Assembly (NCBI RefSeq): GCF_014692495.1
Contig: NZ_JACOIJ010000032.1
Span: 1 to 38,477, forward strand
DNA from: Sphingobacterium litopenaei
Lineage (GTDB): Bacteria > Bacteroidota > Bacteroidia > Sphingobacteriales > Sphingobacteriaceae
Reading direction: 5' to 3'
Length of the DNA stretch: 38,477 nucleotides
Shown here: positions 23,045-32,795 of the stretch, in pieces
How positions within the stretch are numbered: the first letter of the stretch is position 1
Layout of the letters: each line of letters starts with the position of its first letter
Program-made: the position numbers and the translations under genes
The notes under the pieces: generated by a model
Told to the model about the DNA's origin: nothing
What the model saw: only the letters and a program-made list of their open reading frames with translations
Database searches by the model: none

Positions 23045-24988
23045 TTAATGTATCCTATGCATTTGAATATTTTCTGTGTTTGGAATATTTAATGGGACAC
23101 GTTCCAACGTCACAAAGCTGCTATCCAACCCAAAACCTTTTTCCTCACTCAAACTGAAGCGTCTTAACATGCGGTAAATTTCCATGATTATACGGTTTGG
23201 CCAACTTAAATCTGTCGTCTTTGTGAACACTTTCTCTAAGACCACAAAGTTAAAATCCCCAGGTATATTGTGTTTTTTCAACGTGTCGTACTGACTGATA
23301 ATATCCACTTCCTTGTTTTTGACCATTTCTTCGACCACCTTACGGAATAACAAACTAATACGTTGTTCTTCGCGGAAACCTAATTTAAAATCAATGCGAA
23401 TAAGTTTACCTGGAATCAATTGTTCTACGACATATTCACGTCCATGAGGCGCATCGGTCACATCCACGTGTACAAACCAATACACATCTGCACGCTTAGG
23501 TTTTTTGTTGATAATAGAATACATGATTTTTGCTTCTATTTCACGTTTGTTGTTGGCACTAGTCAAATAAACCAATTGTGATGCAAAGGTAGGCACTGAA
23601 GTGTCTCTGCTCAATTCTTCTATTATAGAATAATAATCTTGAATATGCACAAAACGCACAAATTCATTTTTGATTTTTCTAGCCCTAAACCACGCATACA
23701 TAACCAAAAATATACTTGCCGCCAGTAAAAGTGTTAACCAACCACCATGTGCTATTTTTGCTCCATTACCAATTAAAAACGTGATTTCTATTGTAAAATA
23801 AATGACTCCAAATAAAGCGATTAAAATCTTATTAATTCTACGTCTAAGCATGAAATAAATCATCAAAATCGTAGTAGATAGAAACGTTAAGTTGATGGCA
23901 AGACCATACGCCGCTTCCATATTGCTTGATTTCTCAAAGACATAGATAATTAGCATACAGCCGACAAATAATATCATATTAATAGACGGAACATACAATT
24001 GTCCTTTCTGATTACTTGGATAGCGAATAGCAACTTTTGGCCAAATATTTAAGCGTACCCCCTCGGCTATAAGCGTAAAAGAGCCAGTAATCATGGCTTG
24101 ACTCGCAATTACAGCAGCAATAGTAGCTATTCCAATTCCGTAGACTACGAACCAGCTTGGCATAATGGAATAGAAAGGATTCGTATCGCCAATATTTTGA
24201 CCGGTATGTGCTATTAACCACGCGCCTTGTCCTAGATAATTAAGTATCAAGGTTATTTTTACCAAAATCCAACTCACGCGAATATTGGCTTTTCCACAGT
24301 GCCCCATATCCGAATACAGAGCTTCTGCACCTGTCGTACATAAAAATACTGCCCCTACAATCAATAGCGCATCAGGATGTGACAGAAGCGTATTAAATGC
24401 ATAGAAAGGGTTAAAAGCTTTTAGAATTTCAGGAGCTTGACCTAAGGCATTCAATCCTAATATTCCGATGGTACTAAACCACAACAGCATTAATGGACCA
24501 AAAACTCTACCAACAATAGATGTTCCGAAGCGTTGAATAAGGAATAAAAAGGATATAATTGCAATGACAATTGGAACAGTAGGTATGTCAGGATTAAAAA
24601 TGGCCAATCCTTCAATAGCTGACGAAATAGTAATAGCGGGTGTAATCATACCATCTGCAAGGAGGGTAGAAGCTCCCACTACAGCAGGAATGATAAGCCA
24701 TTTGGCTTTACGTCGAACTAATGAATATAATGACAAAATTCCACCCTCGCCTTTGTTATCTGCATTTAAAGTGATTAGTACGTATTTAATAGTAGTTTGA
24801 ATGGTTAATGTCCATAGGACACAAGATACGCACCCAATGACTAAATCTTTGTCTATTATTCCTTTATTAAAAATCGCTTTGAAAACATATAATGGAGAAG
24901 TACCTATGTCTCCAAAAATAATGCCTAGAGAGATTAATAAACCAGCTCCGCTAAGCCGATTTAAATGTTGAGTATGGTGGGAACCCAT
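23045..24988 (-). CDS. kup: Kup-type potassium uptake protein
   Basis: This 647-aa membrane protein imports K+ with H+. The HAK/KUP/KT signature GDIGTSPLYVFKAIF lies at residues 26-40 in TM1, and a second conserved block, FLCTTGAEALYSDMGHCG, follows TM5. Around 12 membrane spans fill residues 15-435, followed by a cytosolic tail of about 210 residues, as in bacterial Kup. It is monocistronic and leftward. Length and motifs are normal. Confidence 0.95.
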   Translation of the reverse strand: MGSHHTQHLNRLSGAGLLISLGIIFGDIGTSPLYVFKAIFNKGIIDKDLVIGCVSCVLWTLTIQTTIKYVLITLNADNKGEGGILSLYSLVRRKAKWLIIPAVVGASTLLADGMITPAITISSAIEGLAIFNPDIPTVPIVIAIISFLFLIQRFGTSIVGRVFGPLMLLWFSTIGILGLNALGQAPEILKAFNPFYAFNTLLSHPDALLIVGAVFLCTTGAEALYSDMGHCGKANIRVSWILVKITLILNYLGQGAWLIAHTGQNIGDTNPFYSIMPSWFVVYGIGIATIAAVIASQAMITGSFTLIAEGVRLNIWPKVAIRYPSNQKGQLYVPSINMILFVGCMLIIYVFEKSSNMEAAYGLAINLTFLSTTILMIYFMLRRRINKILIALFGVIYFTIEITFLIGNGAKIAHGGWLTLLLAASIFLVMYAWFRARKIKNEFVRFVHIQDYYSIIEELSRDTSVPTFASQLVYLTSANNKREIEAKIMYSIINKKPKRADVYWFVHVDVTDAPHGREYVVEQLIPGKLIRIDFKLGFREEQRISLLFRKVVEEMVKNKEVDIISQYDTLKKHNIPGDFNFVVLEKVFTKTTDLSWPNRIIMEIYRMLRRFSLSEEKGFGLDSSFVTLERVPLNIPNTENIQMHRIH

Positions 24989-25204
24989 ATGTTTTCTATC
25001 TTATTATATCTATTTCGGGAGCCAATTTATAGCAATTCTTCGACATAACGAATAAACTTGTTAAAAATTGTTAATTGTTTAAAAAAAAATATTTATTTTT
25101 ATGTGCTGATAACCAAAATCGAGTTACATTTGTGTAATCGATTAAGTATTTAAGAAGATATCAATCTTTAAACCACAACCATCATTAATAGTCGAATAGA
25201 AAAG

Positions 25205-25627
25205 ATGAATATGAATTTTGCAAAAGTGTGTAATATGTTTAAAGTTAGAGTGATTACTCTAGCCATATTCTCTTTTGGAATTTTTGGTTCTGCCGTAATG
25301 GCATCTACTCCTCCTCAAGTGGTTACATCAAAAGTAATTGACCATGATAAGGAGAATTCGGATAAAATTATAAATAATGTTAAGGCTTCTTACAATCCTG
25401 TAGTAGAACAAATCGTAGTTTCATTTAATTTAGCGAAACAGTCTTCTGTAACAATTAAATTAATGGATGCGCTAGGTAATGAAGTGTTACATTTGTTTAA
25501 TGGTACATTGGATGAAGGAAATCAAAATCATCTTTTTGATTCGAATGAAAAAGTAACACCAGGCTTTTACTTCTTACGTGTAGCTTCTGGATCTGAAACT
25601 GTTGTAAAAAGGATTTCTATTAAATAA
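25205..25627 (+). CDS. Small exported protein with T9SS-type C-terminal sorting domain
   Basis: This 140-aa protein has an N-terminal signal (residues about 1-34, ending VMAS). Its C-terminal about 80 residues (ASYNPVVEQIVVSF, VTIKLMDALGNEVLHLF, GFYFLRVASGSETVVKRISI) match a por-secretion type-A sorting domain: short strands, 'D..G..v', 'G.Y.lrv...' and a final 'k.i.i.K'. The passenger is almost absent, so this is nearly a stand-alone sorting domain. It starts 6 bp before the broken TPM gene ends upstream spacing and is probably cotranscribed with it. Confidence 0.75.
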   Translation: MNMNFAKVCNMFKVRVITLAIFSFGIFGSAVMASTPPQVVTSKVIDHDKENSDKIINNVKASYNPVVEQIVVSFNLAKQSSVTIKLMDALGNEVLHLFNGTLDEGNQNHLFDSNEKVTPGFYFLRVASGSETVVKRISIK

Positions 25628-25632
25628 TCTTC

Positions 25633-26204
25633 ATGCGAAGAAGTTTCATACAATTTCTTATACTAATTTTCTTTATTTTTTTATTTCATTCTTGTTTAAC
25701 TTCTCATCAAAGTAATAATATAGGTAGTTCAACAAATACCCTAAATATTAAATTCCCAGCAGCGCAAGGTTATGTGAATGATTTCGCGAATATTCTTAGT
25801 GATGAGGAAGAACTTTATTTAGATAATAAGTTGAAAGATTTTGACCATATGACAACGAATCAAATATATGGGTGACTTTAAATTTTAAAGAAGTAACTGA
25901 TTCAAATTTTGATGAGTATGCACTTGAACTTTCCAAATATTGGGGAGTGGGTCAGAAAGGAAGTGATAATGGCTTAAGTATAGTTATTTCTCCAAATTTA
26001 AGGAGGATTCGAATATGTACAGGATTAGGAACAGAAAAAATAATTACGGATAGTATATGTCAACAGATTCTGGATAACAAAATAATGCCTCAATTAAGAT
26101 ATGGTAAATATTTTGAGGGGATAAACCAAGCTACGAATGAATTAATTAGAGTTTGGAATAATATACCATCCCATCCCATCAACATAAATAATACTTATTC
26201 CTAA
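25633..26204 (+). pseudogene. Frameshifted TPM-domain lipoprotein
   Basis: Piece 1 (MRRSFIQFLI, lipobox LFHSC, then FPAAQGYVNDFANILSDEEE) ends at TGA 25873-25875 after TTNQIYG. The frame resumes at 25872 (VTLNFKEVTDSNFDEYALEL) and runs through GVGQKGSDNGLSIVISPNLR and RIRICTGLG, the hallmark TPM sequence (YgcG family). One base missing near 25866-25872 would give IYVVTLNF and rejoin the two. TPM proteins are membrane-linked, with proposed phosphatase or photosystem-repair roles in other phyla. Either a real frameshift or a sequencing error; the piece arrangement is otherwise complete. Confidence 0.75.
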
Positions 26205-26218
26205 ATCCATCAAAATAA

Positions 26219-26254
26219 AAAATCGGCGTTTTTCAAATGAAAAACGCCGATTTT
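26219..26254. terminator. Strong bidirectional terminator between TPM gene and lon
   Basis: A perfect 17-bp stem (AAAATCGGCGTTTTTCA and its complement) has a 2-base loop. A and T runs flank both sides, and it separates convergent genes. Confidence 0.9.
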
Positions 26255-26274
26255 ATTTTTTGACTAAGTATTCA

Positions 26275-28746
26275 TTACTTCGATGTCTCTAAGAATCGTT
26301 CAATATCTTTTGGATTTTTGACTTTGTTTTTGGTCAATGCGATATTGATTACCTCCGACATTTCGGTTACATAATGGAATTTCATGTCTTTGATATAATC
26401 TTCTTTTATTTCTAGAATATCCTTTTGATTGGATTTACATAGAATGATCTCTTTAATGTTTGCACGCTTAGCCGCAAGAATTTTTTCTTTGATTCCACCT
26501 ACAGGCAAGACTTTGCCGCGTAGTGTAATTTCACCAGTCATCGCCAACTTTTCTTTCACTTTACGTTGTGTAAATAATGATGTCAAAGCTGTCAACATGG
26601 TAACCCCTGCGGATGGACCGTCTTTCGGTGTTGCCCCAGCGGGTACGTGAATATTCACATCCCAAGTATCGAAAACTTTGTAATTGATGCCAAAATCTTC
26701 TGCATGTGAGCGTAAATACGCCATTGCAATAGCAGCAGATTCTTTCATTACATCCCCCAAATTACCTGTAAGGCTTAATTTTCCTTTTCCTGGACTTAAA
26801 CTGGATTCGATAAATAAAATATCTCCACCTACGGCTGTCCAAGCTAGACCAGTTACTACTCCAGCTACATCATTATTTTCGTAGATATCTTTATCAAAAA
26901 TTGGTGCACCTAATACTTCTTCGACCATTTCTGCATTCACATTAGGCGAGTAAGGTTTTTCCATTACTATCTTAGTGGCTACACCACGCACTATAGAACC
27001 AATTTTTTTCTCTAAACCACGGACACCAGATTCTCTGGTATATTCTTCTATGATTTTTTCAATAATCTTACCCGACAAGCTTACTTCTTTTGCTTGTAAT
27101 CCATGCATGTCACGTTGCTTAGGCAAAAGGTGTTTTTTAGCAATCTCGATTTTCTCTTCAATGGTATAACCATTTACTTCAATAATTTCCATTCTGTCCA
27201 ACAAAGCAGGTTGAATAGAACTTAATGAATTGGCTGTCGCAATAAACATAACTTTTGACAAATCATATTCCATTTCCACATAATGGTCGTAGAAATGCGT
27301 ATTTTGCTCTGGATCTAGTACTTCCAATAATGCTGAAGAAGGATCACCTTTGAAATCAGCTCCTAATTTGTCAATTTCATCCAAAACAAATACTGGATTG
27401 GAAGTTCCTGCTTTTTTCAACGATTGGATAATACGACCGGGCATAGCACCAATATAGGTTTTACGGTGACCGCGTATTTCAGCTTCGTCACGTACACCAC
27501 CCAATGCCATACGTGTATATTTACGACCTAAAGCTTTGGCAATAGATTTTCCTAAAGAAGTCTTACCCACTCCTGGAGGACCTACTAGACATAGGATAGG
27601 AGCTTTCATATCATTTTTCAGCTTCAATACGGCCAAATATTCAATGATACGTTGCTTCACTTTCTCTAAACCATAATGATCTTTATCCAATACTTTTACA
27701 GCACGATTTAAATCAAATTTATCTTTGGTAAACTCACCCCAAGGTAAGTCTAAAAGCAATTCCAAATAATTCAATTGGACAGAATAATCCGCTGCAGCGG
27801 GATTTATGCGTGCCAGTTTTTCAATTTCTTTATCGAAATGCTTGTTGACATCATCTGGCCACTTTTTAGCTTTTGCTCTGATTTTAAGGTTTTCAATTTC
27901 CAAATCAGGCGTATTTCCACCTAATTCTTCTTGAATAGTTTTTAGCTGCTGATTTAAATAATAATCTCGTTGTTGTTTATCTAAATCAATGCGCACCTTA
28001 TTTTGGATTTGATTCTTCAATTCCAACATCTGTACTTCAGTAGTCAGATGCTCCAATAAAAGTTTCGCTCTCTTTACAAAGTCTTTCAACTCCAACAATT
28101 CTTGCTTAGATGGAAGTTCTAACGCAAGATTAGAAGAAATGAAATTCACTAAGAAAGTAGGGCTTTCAATGTTTTTAATCGCAATTCCAGCTTCGGAAGG
28201 GAGATTTGGTGACAATTGAATAATCTGTAAAGCCAGTTCTTTGATGGAAGAAATTAGAGCTTTGAACTCTTTACTGCTCGTTTTGGGCTTTTCTTCGGCA
28301 AAGCGTTCTACTTTGGCTTTTACATAAGGTTCAGATTGTACTAATTCATTCAGTTTAAAGCGTTGTTTACCTTGGATAATAACGGTTGTATTTCCATCCG
28401 GCATTTGCAATACTTTAATAATATTGGCTACGGTACCAATTTTGTGCAACTGCTCAAAATTTGGGTCTTCGACGCTCATATCTTTTTGCGCTACAACCCC
28501 TATAGTTTTGTCGCCTTTGTAGGCTTCTTTTACCAATTTTATAGATTTGTCGCGACCTACAGTAATAGGAATTACGACGCCAGGGAATAAAACAGTATTT
28601 CGTAACGGCAGAATAGCTAAAATTTCAGGTATATCTTCGTTTCGCATTTCATCTTCATCTTGCTGACTCAACAATGGAAAAAACTCCGTATCCTCACTAA
28701 TAATCGGAATAGCTTGATTGAAGTCGAATGTGTTAAATTTACTCAT
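26275..28746 (-). CDS. lon: ATP-dependent protease La (Lon)
   Basis: This 823-aa cytosolic protease degrades misfolded and regulatory proteins. The N-terminal LON substrate domain occupies about residues 40-240. The AAA+ module has Walker A GPPGVGKT (389-396) and Walker B VLDEID (454-459). The peptidase domain carries the Ser-Lys dyad Ser712 (PKDGPSAG) and Lys753 (GGIKEK). Length and motifs are those of Bacteroidota Lon. It is monocistronic with a strong terminator. Confidence 0.97.
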   Translation of the reverse strand: MSKFNTFDFNQAIPIISEDTEFFPLLSQQDEDEMRNEDIPEILAILPLRNTVLFPGVVIPITVGRDKSIKLVKEAYKGDKTIGVVAQKDMSVEDPNFEQLHKIGTVANIIKVLQMPDGNTTVIIQGKQRFKLNELVQSEPYVKAKVERFAEEKPKTSSKEFKALISSIKELALQIIQLSPNLPSEAGIAIKNIESPTFLVNFISSNLALELPSKQELLELKDFVKRAKLLLEHLTTEVQMLELKNQIQNKVRIDLDKQQRDYYLNQQLKTIQEELGGNTPDLEIENLKIRAKAKKWPDDVNKHFDKEIEKLARINPAAADYSVQLNYLELLLDLPWGEFTKDKFDLNRAVKVLDKDHYGLEKVKQRIIEYLAVLKLKNDMKAPILCLVGPPGVGKTSLGKSIAKALGRKYTRMALGGVRDEAEIRGHRKTYIGAMPGRIIQSLKKAGTSNPVFVLDEIDKLGADFKGDPSSALLEVLDPEQNTHFYDHYVEMEYDLSKVMFIATANSLSSIQPALLDRMEIIEVNGYTIEEKIEIAKKHLLPKQRDMHGLQAKEVSLSGKIIEKIIEEYTRESGVRGLEKKIGSIVRGVATKIVMEKPYSPNVNAEMVEEVLGAPIFDKDIYENNDVAGVVTGLAWTAVGGDILFIESSLSPGKGKLSLTGNLGDVMKESAAIAMAYLRSHAEDFGINYKVFDTWDVNIHVPAGATPKDGPSAGVTMLTALTSLFTQRKVKEKLAMTGEITLRGKVLPVGGIKEKILAAKRANIKEIILCKSNQKDILEIKEDYIKDMKFHYVTEMSEVINIALTKNKVKNPKDIERFLETSK

Positions 28747-29047
28747 ATGATATTTCGTTCCTTATCCGACAAGATGTCAGACGTTTGTATTTATTTTAGA
28801 CTTTATGATGTGTTATAGTATATTGCAAGTGGAATGCCAAATACAAATTTGGTATCATTTATGCTATATGAATGCAGTTTTCTGCTAATTCGTCAGCAAT
28901 ATATTCGATTTATGGCAGAATATAAAATTACCATTTGAGTAAAAGAACATGTATAATGTGGAAATGTTTATAAGTATTTATTGATACCTTAAACTTAATG
29001 TCCCAACTTTACTCTAATCAGGATAGAAACAATTAAAAATACACGAT
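28747..29047. other. Intergenic region between lon and the TPR gene
   Basis: A 301-bp AT-rich stretch between divergent genes, with room for both promoters. I see no clean TAnnTTTG box, no heat-shock CIRCE element, no RNA and no further ORF. Confidence 0.5.
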
Positions 29048-29716
29048 ATGAATTTTAACAATTTGAGTAGCAGATTAAAATCAGTGAAAATCGGCTTGTC
29101 AACTTTAGCTTTAGCTATGTTGACAATGACAGTATCTGCGCAGCAAGAGGAACACAAAAATCCAAATGTGCGCTTAGGCCAAAAAGCACTTTTGGATGGA
29201 GATTTTAAATCGGCTGTCACGCACTTAGAAAAAGCCTTACCTGCTGAAGCTAGCGATCCTAACGTTCTTTATTTATTAGGATATTCTCAATTCCAGTCTG
29301 CAGATTTCAAAAAAGCTGCAGAAACTTTTGGCAAAGTGGTTGCATTGGACGCTAAAAATGCAAATGCTTTATATTACAAAGCAAAAGCAAACAACGTATT
29401 AGCAGTAGAGAAAGAATCAAAATTGACGGTGGCGCAAAAAGAACAATTGTTAAAATCTGTAGTAGCGGACTATTCAGCAGCCATTGCTATTAATGCTAGC
29501 GATGCAAAATTATATCAAAATCGTGCTGTAGCTTATAGAGATTTAGGAATTTTGAAAGGTACAGAAGGAGCTAAAGGATACAATAAACAAGCTGCAACAG
29601 ACGCTTATAATAAAGCTGTAGCGGATTACGAAAAAGTTTTGGCTTACGACTCGAACAGAAAAGATATTCAAACAGAGCTTAAAAAAGCTAAAGTATATAG
29701 AGATCTTTTAAAATAA
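29048..29716 (+). CDS. Periplasmic TPR-repeat protein
   Basis: This 222-aa protein has a Sec signal (about residues 1-32, ending TVSAQ). TPR units follow: RLGQKALLDGDFKSAVTHLE, VLYLLGYSQFQSADFKKAAE and NALYYKAKANNVLAV, then further repeats to the end, with the usual G..y/A pattern. Such proteins are periplasmic scaffolds; no partner is suggested by the neighbours. Terminator at 29741. Confidence 0.85.
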   Translation: MNFNNLSSRLKSVKIGLSTLALAMLTMTVSAQQEEHKNPNVRLGQKALLDGDFKSAVTHLEKALPAEASDPNVLYLLGYSQFQSADFKKAAETFGKVVALDAKNANALYYKAKANNVLAVEKESKLTVAQKEQLLKSVVADYSAAIAINASDAKLYQNRAVAYRDLGILKGTEGAKGYNKQAATDAYNKAVADYEKVLAYDSNRKDIQTELKKAKVYRDLLK

Positions 29717-29740
29717 CAACAAACAACAATTAAAGAGGAG

Positions 29741-29768
29741 AGCTGCACGAGAGTGCAGCTTTTATTTT
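29741..29768 (+). terminator. Terminator of the TPR gene
   Basis: AGCTGCAC / GTGCAGCT with a GAGA loop is followed by a T-rich tail. Confidence 0.8.
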
Positions 29769-29773
29769 ATATA

Positions 29774-30202
29774 TTATTCAAGTATTCTTTGATATTTTTT
29801 AGAAATAAAATCAATCGAAGAAGCCATGAGTTTTTGAAGAATTTCTAAGTTAATATCGCTTAGTTTTTTGACGTAAATACAAGCTTTTCCCATCTTGAAT
29901 TTACCGAGTTGAGTTAAGAAGCCGTCTTGTTCAGCGCTGCCTGAATACAAATATAAAGAGATGGCGGCTTTTCGTGGTGAGAATCCTAAAATCGGCGCTT
30001 CACCTTCGTGACCCGAGTCGTATTTATAATGGTATTTTCCAAAACCTATTATGGAAGGTCCAAACATTTTTGCTTTCTCTCCCAAAGCTGTTTCCATTAA
30101 TTCGATTAGTCGAAGGCTATCTTCTTTCTTCTGTAGATTGTCAACAGTCTCAATAAAAGCTAGAACATTCGCTTCAGTATAGTGTGTTTTATTTACTGAC
30201 AT
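29774..30202 (-). CDS. DUF1801 domain protein
   Basis: The start at 30202 (MSVNKTHYTEANVLAF, 142 aa) is preferred; the frame continues 41 codons upstream with a non-family, Arg-rich sequence that lies over the VOC gene. The DUF1801 core is visible: MFGPSIIGFGKYHYKYDSGH, then AISLYLY and LGKFKMGKACIYVKKLSDI. The fold is YdhG-like and the function is unknown. It is the last gene of a leftward cluster of small soluble proteins. Confidence 0.82.
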   Translation of the reverse strand: MSVNKTHYTEANVLAFIETVDNLQKKEDSLRLIELMETALGEKAKMFGPSIIGFGKYHYKYDSGHEGEAPILGFSPRKAAISLYLYSGSAEQDGFLTQLGKFKMGKACIYVKKLSDINLEILQKLMASSIDFISKKYQRILE

Positions 30203-30207
30203 AAGAA

Positions 30208-30606
30208 TTAAGTAAGATTTCCCATTCCGAAAACAGCTCCTTGCGGATCTTTGACGATGGCAAAACTTAGAGTCCCGTCTTTCTTTCGGTTTTCTTTTAA
30301 TAATTCTCCACCCAATTCTATACAAGTCTGCAATGCTTTTTCGACATCATCAATATAAAAATAGGAAATCCATTGGGGTGGAATGCCTTTGTTTTTGCCT
30401 CTATTGTGACATATTCCTCCAGCAGCGGTCGATGGGTCTACAGCCATTCCGTAATCCACATAGGATTCATCGCCATCCTTCATGGGAACTTCCATTTCAT
30501 GCCAGCCAAAGATTTGTTTGTAAAATTCTTTTACTTCTGCAGGATTATCCACAGTCATATCAGTCCAATAAAGTTGACCGTTTTTAGGTTTTTCGTTACT
30601 CATCAA
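30208..30606 (-). CDS. VOC-family (glyoxalase/dioxygenase-fold) protein
   Basis: This 132-aa protein is a single VOC module. Motifs are YWTDMTVDNPAEVKEFYKQI and FGWH at the start, WISYFYIDDVEKAL in the middle and FAIVKDPQGAVFGM at the end. The metal-ligand pattern is not clear, so an enzyme or binding role cannot be chosen. It overlaps the upstream SRPBCC gene by 4 bp and lies 5 bp from the DUF1801 gene. Confidence 0.85.
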   Translation of the reverse strand: MMSNEKPKNGQLYWTDMTVDNPAEVKEFYKQIFGWHEMEVPMKDGDESYVDYGMAVDPSTAAGGICHNRGKNKGIPPQWISYFYIDDVEKALQTCIELGGELLKENRKKDGTLSFAIVKDPQGAVFGMGNLT

Positions 30607-31019
30607 TTGTTTTCTGTATAATTTTTAAAACTATTCAAGATTGCTTGCCAACCTTCTTTTTGAAGTTCCACAGGATTCATATCTTCTGCTTCGAAGTCTA
30701 TTTTTAATCTCGTGTTATCGCCCTCTTCAATAAAATCTATCCATACTTTTCTGTCGTCATCCATTCGGTAAACGATTTTTTGAAGCGGTAAGACTTCTAG
30801 ATATTCTCCTTCAAAATCAAAACCAAAACTACCGTTTTTAGCTTCCATTCTGTTCTGGAATCTACCTCCTGTACGTAAATCCACGGTAGACGAGGGACAA
30901 TACCAATCTGCACTTGCTTGGTTCCATTTAGTTATTGCTTATGGCGAATTATAATCATCCCATACTTTCTGTAAAGGCGCATTTACTTCTGCCTCTATGT
31001 GAACAACAGTTTTTTCCAT
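30603..31019 (-). pseudogene. SRPBCC (AHSA1-like) gene with an in-frame stop
   Basis: The gene starts at 31019 (MEKTVVHIEAEVNAPLQKVW) and would give about 138 aa. An in-frame TAA at 30939-30941 (codon 27) interrupts it, where relatives usually read Glu in 'P.HITKWNqAS'. The same frame continues ITKWNQASADWYCPSSTVDL and RTGGRFQNRMEAKNGSFGF, a clear AHSA1 domain. GTG at 30884 could restart a shortened protein lacking the first strands. Either a one-base nonsense mutation or a sequence error. Confidence 0.75.
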
Positions 31020-31023
31020 ATAA

Positions 31024-31956
31024 TTAGCGTTTATATTTATCATTTAAACCTTTTCCGCCCAAAATAAAGGGAATGATTTTCTCTAAGCGCGTAAGTTTAG
31101 TTTTTTCTTGTTTGGCTTCCTCGATATATTCTATGTATTCTTTTTGTTTTCCAGGTGTTAATTTTTCGAAGGCTTGCTTAAGTACTTTATTTATTAGCAA
31201 TTCATCTTTCAAGACACCTTCTGCTTCTTTTTTTATTCCTTTTTCTGCAGGAACAAATTTTCCATCTTTTATGGTTTGAATGCTATCTTCAATATATTCT
31301 ATAATTTTTTTCTCATCGAATTCATTCGCGTTCTTCAATCTCCATTGGCGCAATGACTTGGTTTTTCCTTCTGTTGCTGCGACTAATACGCTGTATGGGT
31401 CGCTCAAGAACACGCCATTATAAAACCAAATTGAAAAGAAATTTTTAAATCCAGCCCAACCCAGCACATTCTTCCTTTCGAAAGTATAAATATCCATGCC
31501 CCATTTTATCTCTTTTTTAAGATTTAATTTGGAGATGGTTACATTCATTTTCTCGTAAAGTTCTTGCCATTGATTTTGGTAACTCGTCCAATTTGGTGAT
31601 TTTTTCTGGCGTAGAATTTCAATATTATATTGAACAATATCGTATATCAAATCTTTATCTATAGGGCTACTATTGGGAATCTGAATAGCGCCTTTAGAAG
31701 TTTTGTAAGAATGAAGTCTTTCTTGAAAAGCTTCAATGGCTTCAGATCCTGGATAAATGCCTATGTGATTTTTAAATTGAGCAAAATGAATAAGATTGCC
31801 ATTCAATCTGAACGTTGGTATTTTGTAAGAAATCGTTTCTTTAGTTCCTTCGGGAACAATCTCGGCTATTATTGAGCGCAATTGCATTAGTTTCTTTTGG
31901 TGCAAAGGTTCCTGTAGCGCGATATATTCGTCTATATTTTCAAAATCCTTATTCAT
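31024..31956 (-). CDS. Fusion of DUF1801 and YdeI/OmpD-associated domains
   Basis: This 310-aa cytosolic protein has an N-terminal DUF1801 domain (about residues 1-115: ISYKIPTFRLNGNLIHFAQF, then HIGIYPG) and a C-terminal YdeI-like region (about 120-310: KKEIKWGMDIYTFERKNVLG, FFSIWFYNGVFLSDP, then the basic helical tail AFEKLTPGKQKEYIEYIEEA). YdeI proteins are linked to peptide-stress tolerance in enterics. These domains are often encoded separately. It lies 4 bp upstream of the broken SRPBCC start. Confidence 0.8.
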   Translation of the reverse strand: MNKDFENIDEYIALQEPLHQKKLMQLRSIIAEIVPEGTKETISYKIPTFRLNGNLIHFAQFKNHIGIYPGSEAIEAFQERLHSYKTSKGAIQIPNSSPIDKDLIYDIVQYNIEILRQKKSPNWTSYQNQWQELYEKMNVTISKLNLKKEIKWGMDIYTFERKNVLGWAGFKNFFSIWFYNGVFLSDPYSVLVAATEGKTKSLRQWRLKNANEFDEKKIIEYIEDSIQTIKDGKFVPAEKGIKKEAEGVLKDELLINKVLKQAFEKLTPGKQKEYIEYIEEAKQEKTKLTRLEKIIPFILGGKGLNDKYKR

Positions 31957-31959
31957 ATT

Positions 31960-32412
31960 TTATGGTTTCATAAAATCAAACGCTCCTTTTCGAAGATTGA
32001 TATCATATTCTAAATAAGCTTTAAGGCAAGCTAAAAAGTTTGCCCAACCTTCAGTTTGCCCTAATGCTTGTATGATACCACTACTATCATCATTAAATTT
32101 ACTTTCTTTGACACGAACCACAGTTGTCATAGGCGAAGTTTTTTCCAAAAATATTTCGACTAACATATCTGGGTTTCCACCACTCCAATCAAAAGAAATA
32201 TAATCATGTGGTTGGGTTAATTTTCCTTGTACTGGAAATACGTCCTCAAACTCAGGAAATTTCCATTCTACAGTCTTTCCTTCATTCAATCGTCCCGAGC
32301 CGCGTTCTATAAAATAATTGCTCATTTTATTTGGGTCAACTATTGCCTCGTATACCACCTCTATAGGTTTGGAAATCTGTATGGATGCTTTAGCAGTTAA
32401 TTCATCTTTCAT
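31960..32412 (-). CDS. SRPBCC (AHSA1-like) protein
   Basis: This 150-aa protein begins MKDELTAKASIQISKPIEVV, then YEAIVDPNKMSNYFIE, a typical START-like fold with a large hydrophobic pocket, and ends in the AHSA1-style 'TEGWANFLACLKAYLE'. It is the first gene of the leftward stretch 29774-32412. The ligand is unknown. Confidence 0.85.
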   Translation of the reverse strand: MKDELTAKASIQISKPIEVVYEAIVDPNKMSNYFIERGSGRLNEGKTVEWKFPEFEDVFPVQGKLTQPHDYISFDWSGGNPDMLVEIFLEKTSPMTTVVRVKESKFNDDSSGIIQALGQTEGWANFLACLKAYLEYDINLRKGAFDFMKP

Positions 32413-32501
32413 ATTGTAATTTATTAAAAATTTTTGCCCTTTTAGAACAATTATATGTTGTTCTGTGTTTTACTATAAATTATAAATTCTAATATTTCAT
32501 T

Positions 32502-32720
32502 ATGAAAAAGTTTATCACACTATCATGGGAACGATCATTAATGTTAATTATGTTCGTTTTTACGTCTATCCAGACTTTTGCACAAGATAAAGGATTGGAT
32601 ATAGATGTAGACATTAATAAAGATGATGACAATTTGTTTGCAAGACCTTGGGTCTGGATTGTAGGCGCAGCGGTATTTATTTTACTTTTAGTAGCTCTTT
32701 TACGTGGTGGTAAAAAATAG
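32502..32720 (+). CDS. Small membrane protein, 72 aa
   Basis: A cleavable-looking signal (to about residue 27, QTFA) is followed by an acidic repeat GLDIDVDINKDDDNLFARPW, one membrane span (VWIVGAAVFILLLVALL) and a basic tail RGGKK. This plan of signal, short acidic part and one TM is widespread in Bacteroidota; function unknown. Confidence 0.75.
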   Translation: MKKFITLSWERSLMLIMFVFTSIQTFAQDKGLDIDVDINKDDDNLFARPWVWIVGAAVFILLLVALLRGGKK

Positions 32721-32759
32721 ATCTTTGTTTGGTAATTGTAATTGGTACTTACAATTTGT

Positions 32760-32795
32760 AAGGTTGCTCTAAAAAGAAGCAACCTTTCTTTTTTT
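32760..32795 (+). terminator. Terminator of the 72-aa membrane protein gene
   Basis: AAGGTTGCT / AGCAACCTT is followed by a long T run. Confidence 0.8.
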
